Of a stretch of 64,000 nt of DNA, positions 58,001-64,000 are shown one piece after another. Positions within the stretch are counted from its first letter, which is position 1, and every line of letters starts with the position of its first letter. Below the pieces are notes generated by a model. That model did no database searches and was not told the origin of the DNA. It saw nothing but the letters and a program-made list of their open reading frames with translations. Location: NCBI GenBank assembly GCA_025698895.1, contig JAILWO010000002.1, positions 744,001 to 808,000 on the forward strand, in the 5' to 3' direction. The stretch comes from Rhizobiaceae bacterium (GTDB taxonomy: Bacteria > Pseudomonadota > Alphaproteobacteria > Rhizobiales > Rhizobiaceae). The position numbers were made by a program, and so were the translations under genes.

Positions 58001-58628
58001 AGTTGTTGGCCGCGTGTGTCCGGTAGCAACCAAGCACATCCGGGATGACCCGGACCTCTCCAAGCCAGGCTGCCGCGCGGATCAGGGCCGCGTCAGCGCT
58101 GATCTTCCAGCGTCGCCTCGGCAACGGAAACAGCGTTTGGACGACGTCGCGTCTGAACAAGTTCCCCGACGTGGGCATGAAAGGGAATCCCGCGTCCGCC
58201 AGAAGCAAGGGGCGCAGGTCACCAGATGCAGGTCGTTCATCGTAAACGCCCAGCGTGCGGCCATCTGCATCGATAAGATCCAGACCAAACGACACCGCCG
58301 CAAATTGTGGATTCCAGACCAGATGCAGCGTCTCAACAGCTGTCGGCTTGAGCAGGTCGTCGGCATCGAAAAACAGGATGACTTCTCCGGTGGACGCCTC
58401 GAAACCCGTTTGCATCGCAGCCGCCTGTCCCTGGTTCGGCTGGCGGATGACCCGGACTTTCGTTTGCCAGGCATTCAGGACGTTCGCGGAACTGTCGGTC
58501 GAGCCGTCGTCAACGACGATGATCTCATCCGCGGGGCATGTCTGACTCGTAAGGCTGGTGAGACACGCCTCCAGGAAATGCCCGTAATTGTAGTTGCTGA
58601 CAACGACCGAGAGTCGCTTATGCGACAC
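55056..58628 (-). CDS. Giant glycosyltransferase: GT2 domain, beta-sandwich-like modules and GT41-like tail
   Basis: An unusual 1190-residue protein. Residues about 5-230 form a GT2 glycosyltransferase ([19 protein letters not shown], catalytic DDGSTD at 40-45, FDADD at 88-91). The middle (about 350-800) has two similar beta-rich stretches, around [13 protein letters not shown] and [13 protein letters not shown], which look like repeated carbohydrate-binding-like modules. The tail (about 1020-1190) contains [13 protein letters not shown] and resembles the nucleotide-sugar half of GT41/SPINDLY-type transferases. It starts with GTG 58628, two bases after the lipoprotein stop, so it is coupled to it. 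No signal peptide, so it is cytoplasmic. The acceptor is unknown. Confidence 0.75.
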   Translation of the reverse strand: MSHKRLSVVVSNYNYGHFLEACLTSLTSQTCPADEIIVVDDGSTDSSANVLNAWQTKVRVIRQPNQGQAAAMQTGFEASTGEVILFFDADDLLKPTAVETLHLVWNPQFAAVSFGLDLIDADGRTLGVYDERPASGDLRPLLLADAGFPFMPTSGNLFRRDVVQTLFPLPRRRWKISADAALIRAAAWLGEVRVIPDVLGCYRTHAANNYYRESAASIWLSRRGLRDMADLARLFSERVGNGGLGAIDPAAARELRLTEIRARAIAAARHDGNANVRRAVLSAIAEEARHPLAKGMIRRCTFLAALLASPPRREEVLFRPHRPRWLDLGGRMVLGHAIDEERRETKRPRFLPPARLSTNLLGTWGILSTHDWRQVSPHEGAWMCGGEGAIYLRPPVNQAPLRLQLALAPAEGWSDCPMDVHLVDEGEIHSTARMAGPVGLDHLIAPERTYRDTVIELRLRVMPVRSTWRNLGKPGSLVVLKSLTLEPTSPECTGAILISSTPTAFAEIARACVRDGKLTFLTNGGVQIAGEVIGLRFRLGEARGSLLHLTFGDNQPVGWLFAKSGGRLLYDGEIGPGSAIVLELDATAHAYEATDLEFSFAPQDEFGDDHIVIGAILHVPVERARDHATGERESGTRPPCLSPGQQVDPTEDSAARRVFSVGWRFDPLDGAILDDTTGMIEFARPAGAAETMELRLHLAPRIPLAEDDNLIVSVGQEGKLLARVNLRGDHVLEVLVRAGSTDDAASTRILVHVAGFVGDEPPEPRSGALAVALISLAREETRVLAPRIAAPARQVPSFHAEIRRAAALARSIAEEGADCDRMKALVGRHAEIVKSFQHLSGRALAPTLAHPGTMAALAAIGRASRLAGAEAAAPTSNASEWREEGGLRSFVLAMLCGHASHWAGAGSLTALPPFVRGFPDAVSSWLTEPPPRGEADAPAFRAHALALLHSCRDLFQRERPGSGWFMLAESVFRTLNIDMFAKGDNCRELALAKGNARRTLLQAQGSMVAWAPVAYPGTKPSLALLIGGPDPARNESDVARLLAGLDRSRIRTTAYYMGGCTESAIKSCSDQTIVLAGHSPSACVGVIRAGAHDMMLLAGFGDEIFEDMAAHRLAALQVASTAFWPRTTGLASVDIMLSDLESDASQFVERLVRLKSGRLSFASWLMAQLGVVEGDGEIAAVPAMRSTGAP

Positions 58629-58630
58629 GG

Positions 58631-58888
58631 CTAGTTTCCGTATGGATTTCGCCGAGGAACGGGCGGACGGGGGGCGGGAGGTGTCGGCCGGCTAATCGCC
58701 TGCGCGGCGCGCGCGCGCGGACGCGCTTGCGGTGGACGCGTTGGCGGCGATTGGTAGACACGGGGTGCGGTAGCCATAGGCGCGTCGGATGGAGTACTGA
58801 CGCAACCTGCGACCGGGATCGCACCGATAGATACTCCCATCAACGCGATACGACCAAAATCTCTCAGCGAGCTCCGCTTGCAAGGCAT
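58631..58888 (-). CDS. Small proline-rich lipoprotein
   Basis: An 85-residue precursor with a lipobox (SIGAIPVAGC, lipidated Cys29) after a basic N-terminus and hydrophobic core. The mature part is short, rich in Pro, Arg and Ala (PPTRPPQARPRARAAQ, PTPPAPRPPVPRRN), and probably extended and peptidoglycan- or polysaccharide-facing. GGAG precedes ATG 58888 at good distance. It lies between the SUMF1-type genes and the giant glycosyltransferase, two bases ahead of the latter. No family is recognised. Confidence 0.65.
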   Translation of the reverse strand: MPCKRSSLRDFGRIALMGVSIGAIPVAGCVSTPSDAPMATAPRVYQSPPTRPPQARPRARAAQAISRPTPPAPRPPVPRRNPYGN

Positions 58889-58947
58889 CGTCTACTCCGT
58901 CCTCTGGTGCGGCAGATGCATTCCATGTAACCGAACATGCATGACTG

Positions 58948-59739
58948 CTAATCTTCCGCGCGATTTGATTGGCCTTCACTGATCACGCGCATGCCCAGTC
59001 CGATCGAGCGAACCACGATCCGATCGCCAAAGGACTCGGTGATCATGAACTGATGCGGCCACACATCATTCCAGGCGCCACCCCGGAAATGCGCGTTGGA
59101 ACAATCGCCTTTCAGGCAGGAATTGGTCCACTGCCAGACATTTCCGGCCATGTCGTGCAGGCCCCACTCATTCGCCGGAAACTGCGAAACGGGTGACGTA
59201 TAGACGAAACCGTCGTCGCAACCGACGTGGCTTTCGGTGTTCTTGAAAACAGCTTCGAGCGAGGCATCGCCGACATTGGCATGGCTGCAGACTGCCGTGG
59301 CATCCGCTCCCCACCAGTAATCGGTGTCCCCGCCGGCGCGGGTGGCTTCCTGGAATTCTTCAAGTGTGGGCAGGCGGTATGAGCGTCCCGTTTTCTCGGT
59401 GAGCCAGTCCGCATAGGCGGTTGCGTCGAGCCAGCTTACGCAGACCACCGGATGATCGTCCCCTTGTTCGAAACCGGGCGACTGCCAATCCGCGGACTCC
59501 GCCATCGACCACTGGCCGTCATCCCACTGATAGCAGCCCTTGTCGCTGAAGTTCGTTTCGGTTGCGAATACTGAGAACTCGGCCCGGGTAACGGGATATT
59601 TGGAGAAGGCGAAGCCGGTTGGCAGCTGAACCATGAGTGGACAGTCGTCGCAGTCCTGAAATTCCAGCACTGAAGCCGCAGGCGCCGCTGTGCATATTCC
59701 TGCCGCCGCAACACCTAGGAGCCAGGTCCATCGCCGCAT
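58948..59739 (-). CDS. Exported SUMF1/FGE-fold protein (first of two)
   Basis: A 263-residue protein with a signal peptide (MRRWTWLLGVAAAGICTAAP, cut near PAASV) and a formylglycine-generating-enzyme-like fold. Family motifs are YPVTRAEFSVF, HPVVCVSWLDATAYADWL, RLPTLEEFQEATR, WGLHDMAGNVWQW and FRGGAWND. The C-terminus reads IGLGMRV with no active-site cysteine pair, so it should not be a formylglycine oxidase. It shares the N-terminal phrase DCDDCP with its neighbour. ATG 59739 is chosen; the longer frame overlaps the next gene. Probably a binding or structural protein in the periplasm. Confidence 0.85.
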   Translation of the reverse strand: MRRWTWLLGVAAAGICTAAPAASVLEFQDCDDCPLMVQLPTGFAFSKYPVTRAEFSVFATETNFSDKGCYQWDDGQWSMAESADWQSPGFEQGDDHPVVCVSWLDATAYADWLTEKTGRSYRLPTLEEFQEATRAGGDTDYWWGADATAVCSHANVGDASLEAVFKNTESHVGCDDGFVYTSPVSQFPANEWGLHDMAGNVWQWTNSCLKGDCSNAHFRGGAWNDVWPHQFMITESFGDRIVVRSIGLGMRVISEGQSNRAED

Positions 59740-59743
59740 GAGC

Positions 59744-60466
59744 CTATCTCTCCTCGCGAACGACACGGATGCCGTAAGTATTGAAAGGCACGTCAACCTC
59801 GTTCCAGATGACCTTCGTGATCCGCAGGTCACCCGGAGGACTAGACCAGCTTCCGCCAATCAGTTTTCTTTCGTCACAGCTGCCTTCGCGGCAGTCGCTC
59901 GTCCATATCCACACGTTCCCGACCGCGTCCTTCAGGCCGAACGGATTGGAATCGAATGCTCCGACTGGCGAGGTGCTCGTGCCATCCCACTGGGAGCCGC
60001 AGGCGGCGCAGTTCGCCCTGTTGCTGCCGACAGCTTGGCCCCACCAGTAATTGCCGCTTTCATTGCCCATTGCCGCGTAGCGCATCTCTTCGACCGTCGG
60101 GAGCCGGTAGGAATGGCCGGTGCGTTCGGAGAGCCAGCCAGCGTATTTCTCCGCGTCGAGGAACGTGACGCAAACGACGGGATGGTCGTCGGTCTGTTCG
60201 ATATGAGCATAGTTCCAGTTGCATCCCCATCCCTCCCGGGAGAAACCGGTCGCCGAAACGAAAGCCGAGAATTCTCCCCGGGTAACCGGTGCCTGGCTGA
60301 TCTGCAGGCCGGACGGCAGGGTCAGCATGGTGGGGCAAGTGTCGCAGTCGCGAAACGGCTCGGCCTCGAACTTCGGCAGGACAAGTTTGACCTGCGCTTC
60401 GGCCTTGGCGATCAGCAGGGCGGTGAGACCCGCGAGCAGCGCGGAGATGGCAGGCGTCCTGCTCAT
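59744..60466 (-). CDS. Exported SUMF1/FGE-fold protein (second of two)
   Basis: A 240-residue paralogue of the next gene, with a signal peptide (MSRTPAISALLAGLTALLIA, cut near KAEAQ). It shows DCDTCPTMLTLPSGLQ, APVTRGEFSAF, HPVVCVTFLDAEKYAGWL, RLPTVEEMRYAAMG, GLKDAVGNVWIW and GGSWSS. As in the paralogue, the C-terminus (YGIRVVREER) lacks the FGE catalytic cysteines. Its ATG overlaps the caspase gene stop by four bases (ATGA), so the two are translationally coupled. The tandem arrangement suggests duplication; the proteins may form a pair. Confidence 0.85.
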   Translation of the reverse strand: MSRTPAISALLAGLTALLIAKAEAQVKLVLPKFEAEPFRDCDTCPTMLTLPSGLQISQAPVTRGEFSAFVSATGFSREGWGCNWNYAHIEQTDDHPVVCVTFLDAEKYAGWLSERTGHSYRLPTVEEMRYAAMGNESGNYWWGQAVGSNRANCAACGSQWDGTSTSPVGAFDSNPFGLKDAVGNVWIWTSDCREGSCDERKLIGGSWSSPPGDLRITKVIWNEVDVPFNTYGIRVVREER

Positions 60467-62388
60467 CCCCTCAGCTCCTTCAAGGCATCCGCGGCTTCGG
60501 TGAGGCCGCCGTCCGCCGCCTTCTCGAAAAGGTCCTCGGCCGCGGCGAGATCCTTCTCCCCGCCGAGACCATCGCGATAGAGGATCGCAAGATTGGTTTG
60601 AGCGTAGGTGTTGCCCTTCTCCGCGGCATGGCGAAGCCATAGGCGCGCGAGGCCGTAGTCCTGCTGCAGGCCTTGACCGGCCGCCATCATGATCCCCACC
60701 GCCGTCTGCGCGTGTTCGTCGCCAACGCTGGCCGCCGCGAGAAGAAGTTCGACTGTCTGTTGTGCCGTGAGCTGCCCGGTTTGCTCCGCCGACAACGAGG
60801 CCTGGTAGGCGCGCGCCGATCTCCGGGTCTCGGCATCGATCACGCCGGACACGCTCGAGAGAGGATATCCGAGCGCGATGAGCCCGTATTGGATAAACTG
60901 AGTTGGTACCCGGTCGATCCGCTGCATTGCGGCGGCTCGCATCGCCGCTCGAGACTTGGCCGCGCCGTCGGGCGCCAACCCAGAAGAAACTTCCGCGGCG
61001 CGTTCGAGGGCTTCTATGCGGGCCGACGCCAGATCGCCGAAATCTCCATCGGGAAATGCCCGCAGATAGGCGTGGAAATCATCGGCAAGAGTGCTTTCCC
61101 TGATCGTCGCCCAGTAAAGCTCCTCCAGCGAGAGTTCGGTGCCCTGCGCTGCCTGCTGCGCGAGCTGCAACTCCTCGAGCCGTTTCCGCGCCTCGTCCAG
61201 AGTGGCGAGAGCCTTGAGATTGAGCCGGGCGATCCGGGCGAAGGCACCCTCGGGATACGCGTCAAGATACTGGCGAAAGTCGGCGGGATTCGTGCTGTCG
61301 GCGATGCGCTCCCACGTCTGTTCGTCGCTTTCGGCCTCGCGCGACGCGATCCGCGGGGCCTCCTCGCGGTCGGCCTGCACGTCTTCGCCGGGTTCGAGGC
61401 GCAGCGATGGGGTAGGGGGAGCTGCGCGTCTCGCGGAAGGCTCCTCGGAGCGAAAGGACCGCGCCAATTGCCCGCGCTCGACGCCTGCTGGCAGAATTAT
61501 CAGCCGTGCCGCGACTTGCGGGGCGTCGTCGCGTTCGGTTTGTTGAGCGCGGGAAGCCGCTTCCTCCAGGATCTGTGCTTCATCGGGATTGAAATAGAAC
61601 TGCGCGTGGAGTGACGACTGGTCCCATGGCGTCTGACGTTCCTCGGTGGCGTCCCGCACTCCGTTGCGGACTCGTATCATCATGTCGGTGATGCTGATGC
61701 CGCGGGTGGGCAGATGTTCCAGCAGAGCAGCCGTGAAGGGGCTGTGGTCGCCCTCGCCGTCGGTGGAAACATTGCCAGGCTCGGTGGCGAAGGCGACGAA
61801 GGTTCCTCCCGCGGTATCCATCGGGGTCAAACGGCTGGCATCGACCGGTGCAAGTCCGCCATTCGTGGACTTGAAGCCGGCCGGCCGCGGATCGTTCCTG
61901 CACGCGTCGAGAAATATCAACGAGTGCCGGCTGCGTCGCCGCAACTCCAGGGCGATTTCATCCAGTGGCAGCGTTTCGGTATCGAGAGATGCTTCGTCGA
62001 CAAGCCTGGCATCGGCGGGAACGATGCGATTGCTGCCTCCTAGCTGGAAGCCATGGCCTGAATAGAAGAACAGGGCGGCGTCGGCACCGTCCGCCATTCG
62101 ATAGAAATCGAGCAGGGCTGCGGCAAACGCATCTCGCCCGATATCCCGCCGGACCACCACGTCGAAATGCAGGGACCGAAGCGTCTCGCCAATGGCTGAT
62201 GCGTCCTGCCCGGCATTGCGCAAGTCGTCCGCGAATGCGTACTCGGAAATGCCTATGACCAGTGCGACCCTTCGGCCCTCAGCTGACTGTGCCTCGAAGG
62301 GGAGTAGGGCCAGGGCGAGCGCAAGGATGATCCAGCGCCCCTTCGACAGTGCGCGCTTTCTCAGATCCATGAATGTCCGCGAATACAT
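60463..62388 (-). CDS. Secreted caspase-family (C14) protease with peptidoglycan-binding-like and Sel1 regions
   Basis: A 641-residue protein. After a signal peptide or anchor (about residues 18-36, ending EAQSAEG) comes a caspase fold: RVALVIGISEYAFADDL, catalytic His112 in FFYSGHGF, and Cys163 in FLDACRNDP. Residues about 280-450 are low-complexity and helical with two WE-I/YW-I-type repeats (FRQYLDAYPEG, FHAYLRAFPDG). About 495-545 resembles a peptidoglycan-binding repeat, and the end is Sel1-like (DYGLARLWLRHAAEKGNTYAQ). The SUMF1-type genes follow with a four-base overlap. ATG 62370 is an alternative start. The substrate is unknown. Confidence 0.85.
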   Translation of the reverse strand: MYSRTFMDLRKRALSKGRWIILALALALLPFEAQSAEGRRVALVIGISEYAFADDLRNAGQDASAIGETLRSLHFDVVVRRDIGRDAFAAALLDFYRMADGADAALFFYSGHGFQLGGSNRIVPADARLVDEASLDTETLPLDEIALELRRRSRHSLIFLDACRNDPRPAGFKSTNGGLAPVDASRLTPMDTAGGTFVAFATEPGNVSTDGEGDHSPFTAALLEHLPTRGISITDMMIRVRNGVRDATEERQTPWDQSSLHAQFYFNPDEAQILEEAASRAQQTERDDAPQVAARLIILPAGVERGQLARSFRSEEPSARRAAPPTPSLRLEPGEDVQADREEAPRIASREAESDEQTWERIADSTNPADFRQYLDAYPEGAFARIARLNLKALATLDEARKRLEELQLAQQAAQGTELSLEELYWATIRESTLADDFHAYLRAFPDGDFGDLASARIEALERAAEVSSGLAPDGAAKSRAAMRAAAMQRIDRVPTQFIQYGLIALGYPLSSVSGVIDAETRRSARAYQASLSAEQTGQLTAQQTVELLLAAASVGDEHAQTAVGIMMAAGQGLQQDYGLARLWLRHAAEKGNTYAQTNLAILYRDGLGGEKDLAAAEDLFEKAADGGLTEAADALKELRG

Positions 62389-62507
62389 CGCTGGCCTTCA
62401 GTCGGTCGTTGCCCGCCCCGTTGTTCCAGTCACGCATATCAGCGCGAAAACCTGTCCAGGTCGGCGCGCCAAGCCCAAGTGAATTTTAGCACCTTCTGTC
62501 AGAGTCT

Positions 62508-62525
62508 GTGTGAGTTTTCTCACAC
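62508..62525 (-). other. Hairpin over the epimerase stop codon
   Basis: On the minus strand GTGTGAGAAAACTCACAC is a perfect 7-bp stem with an AAAA loop. It holds the TGA of the upstream epimerase gene and sits 120 bases before the caspase gene. No T run follows, so it may act as an RNA stabiliser or weak attenuator between the two. Confidence 0.4.
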
Positions 62526-63491
62526 GGTGAGACTCGCATCGGGTAGGCGCCGGCGGTGAGCAGCGGCGTTGCGGTAGGAGTCGATCATTTTTGAGAGACC
62601 GGTTTCCAGATCCGTTCGCGGCTGCCAGCCAAACCGTTCGATCATCAGGGAAATGTCCGGGCAGCGTTGTTTTGGATCGTCGGCCGGGAGCGATTTCTCG
62701 ACAACCTGGCTGCGCGAACCGGTCAGTTTCAACACCATCGCGGCGAGATCCAGAATCCTGATCTCGACCGGACTGCCAATATTGAACGGACCGGCTGCGT
62801 CGTCGCTGGCGTCCATGACGCGCGCAAGCGCATCTATCGTATCGTCGACATGGCAGAAGCTGCGGGTTTGACGGCCGTCGCCGAAAACCGTGAGGGGATC
62901 GCCAGCCAGTGCCTGGGCGACAAACGTGCCGACGACGCGACCGTCGTCCGCACGCATGCCTGGTCCATAGGTGTTGAAGATCCGCGCAATTCGCGTGTCC
63001 AGCCCGTATTGCCGCCGGTAGTCGCTGAACAGCGTCTCGGCGCAACGCTTTCCTTCATCGTAGCAGGCGCGGACGCCGACAGGATTGACGTTGCCCCAAT
63101 AGGTTTCCGGTTGCGGGCTGATCCTGGCGTCTCCGTAGACCTCGCTCGTCGACGCCAGAAGGATACGGGCGCCATTTCGCCGCGCCAGTTCGAGGAGATT
63201 GAGTGAGCCGATCACACTGGTCTTCAACGTGCGGACCGGGTCGGACTGATAGAAGCGGGGCGAGGCGGGGCAGGCGAGGTTGTAGATGCGCTCGGCGTCA
63301 TGGTCGATCGGCGCGATGATGTCCTGATGGATGAACCTGAAGCGCGGATTATCCAGGAGAGCTTCGATGTTTTCGAGGGAACCAGTCGACAGGTCGTCCA
63401 TGCAGGTGACATCGTGACCGGAGTCGAGAAGCCTCCGGCACAGATGGGTGCCTAGAAATCCTGCGCCGCCGGCAACCAGTACGCCTGCCAT
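62520..63491 (-). CDS. NAD-dependent epimerase, UDP-xylose synthase (UXS) type
   Basis: A 323-residue short-chain dehydrogenase of the UDP-glucuronate decarboxylase group, which makes UDP-xylose for surface polysaccharide. The Rossmann motif is GGAGFLGTHLCRRLL, and YNLACPASPRFYQSDPVRTL and LASTSEVYGDARI follow. The catalytic Tyr-x-x-x-Lys is ACYDEGKR. The phrase ARIFNTYGPGMRADDGRVV is typical. A related dTDP- or UDP-sugar reaction cannot be excluded. It is upstream of, and co-directional with, the caspase operon. Confidence 0.88.
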   Translation of the reverse strand: MAGVLVAGGAGFLGTHLCRRLLDSGHDVTCMDDLSTGSLENIEALLDNPRFRFIHQDIIAPIDHDAERIYNLACPASPRFYQSDPVRTLKTSVIGSLNLLELARRNGARILLASTSEVYGDARISPQPETYWGNVNPVGVRACYDEGKRCAETLFSDYRRQYGLDTRIARIFNTYGPGMRADDGRVVGTFVAQALAGDPLTVFGDGRQTRSFCHVDDTIDALARVMDASDDAAGPFNIGSPVEIRILDLAAMVLKLTGSRSQVVEKSLPADDPKQRCPDISLMIERFGWQPRTDLETGLSKMIDSYRNAAAHRRRLPDASLTV

Positions 63492-63624
63492 TGCTCGAAC
63501 TCCCAGTTATACGCGACGGTGAGGCTAGCCTCTCAAGCGCTGGGGTTCCATGAATGAATTCATAGCCACGCCGGGCGCGGCTGCCATGTTTGCCAATGCT
63601 GTCGGAATGCAGGACCGATCGCGG

Positions 63625-64000
63625 TCAGCGGGGCAGCGGCCGCGCCGATGCGACCTTCCAACGATGTTCGAGCGCGATCGCGGCCCAGACCAGACCCAGC
63701 AAAATGTAGTAGTGCCGCCAGTGGTCGATGTCGATCACGGTTCCCAGAGCGACGTGGCCGACGAAGACCACCCAGGCGCACAGCAGATAGGGTTGCCACG
63801 GTCGCGCACGGAACAGCAGCCGGAAACCAGCGGCGATCGTCCAGATGGTCAGCATCGACCAGGCGGCGAAGCCGAGCCAGCCATAGTCCATCAAGGCCTT
63901 GAGCCAGATATTGTGCGTGTCCTCGCCGTAGAGCCGGCCAAAGACGAGCGGGCCGATTCCCAGCGGATGCTCCGTCGCCAGGAGGAAGCCAATGCCGAAG
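63625..64000 (-). CDS. O-antigen ligase/polymerase family membrane protein, N-terminus beyond the window
   Basis: The last 125 codons of a Wzy/WaaL-type polytopic protein; the frame is open through the right edge. Before residue MMDYGW it continues GFLLATEHPLGIGPLVFGRL and GEDTHNIWLKALMDYGWLGF, the typical periplasmic-loop H-x-x-N segment of O-antigen ligases. Membrane helices follow (FAAWSMLTIWTIAAGFRLLF, LLCAWVVFVGHVALG). It presumably polymerises or ligates the polysaccharide made by this locus. Confidence 0.75.
   Translation of the reverse strand, partial: FGIGFLLATEHPLGIGPLVFGRLYGEDTHNIWLKALMDYGWLGFAAWSMLTIWTIAAGFRLLFRARPWQPYLLCAWVVFVGHVALGTVIDIDHWRHYYILLGLVWAAIALEHRWKVASARPLPR

Noticed and set aside
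58948-60466. Formylglycine-generating enzyme activity for a sulfatase
   Set aside because: No sulfatase gene nearby and both proteins lack the C-terminal active-site cysteines.
60463-62388. Caspase as an intracellular anti-phage effector
   Set aside because: It has an N-terminal export signal and exported partners, and no phage-sensing or nucleotide-signalling gene is adjacent.

Overview
The window is high-GC chromosomal DNA from an alphaproteobacterium of the order Hyphomicrobiales (Rhizobiales), most like the Mesorhizobium/Aquamicrobium/Nitratireductor group (Phyllobacteriaceae). The main evidence is gene order: ldtR-ldtP, glyA-nrdR-ribD-ribE-ribH-nusB, hppA, bamE / CBP3 / DUF177 / plsX-fabH-ihfA-merR, and hemB near RDD-bpt. 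Other pointers are a magnesium-type HemB, a ParC with Gln at the quinolone serine position, a K+-independent-type H+-pyrophosphatase, and a TGA-N9-TCA iron box of the rhizobial RirA type.

Layout. 1-7 kb: an MFS exporter cut by the left edge, aspS, a pyroglutamyl-peptidase-like gene, an exported rhizobial protein of unknown function, and parC. 7-13 kb: a RidA protein, then a TetR regulator with an RND efflux pump (adaptor plus inner-membrane pump) behind a promoter that carries a repeated operator-like sequence. 13-18 kb: a transglutaminase-like protein with an AraC/GyrI regulator, an EamA permease and acetyltransferase pair, bpt and an RDD protein. 18-24.5 kb looks acquired: an IclR-controlled TRAP transporter, then lower-GC DNA with a GNAT gene, a NUDIX pseudogene carrying two frameshifts, an unrecognised coding remnant and a divergent HxlR/SnoaL pair. 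It sits between hemB and RDD-bpt, which I recall as neighbours in relatives.

24.7-48 kb is conserved core: hemB, a HIBYL-CoA hydrolase-type crotonase, DUF6163, ldtR and a Tat-exported L,D-transpeptidase with a terminator, a 305-bp MITE-like repeat, a siderophore importer with its TonB receptor, the glyA-to-nusB riboflavin block, hppA, bamE, the fatty-acid block plsX-fabH with ihfA and a MerR regulator, and tRNA-Pro(GGG).

48-64 kb is envelope and surface polysaccharide DNA. It holds a two-gene operon matching bgsB-bgsA (c-di-GMP-controlled mixed-linkage beta-glucan synthesis in Sinorhizobium), facing a dCache sensor whose membrane segment is split by a frameshift at a G5 run. A copper ATPase with two YHS domains and a CueR-type palindrome follows. 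Next is an unusual co-directional operon on the minus strand: a secreted caspase-like protease, two tandem exported SUMF1/FGE-fold proteins without catalytic cysteines, a small proline-rich lipoprotein, and a 1190-residue glycosyltransferase that joins a GT2 domain to beta-sandwich-like modules and a GT41-like tail. A UDP-xylose-synthase-type epimerase and an O-antigen-ligase-type protein lie upstream, so the locus probably continues past the right edge. The caspase/FGE/giant-glycosyltransferase operon is the best candidate for an undescribed system here.
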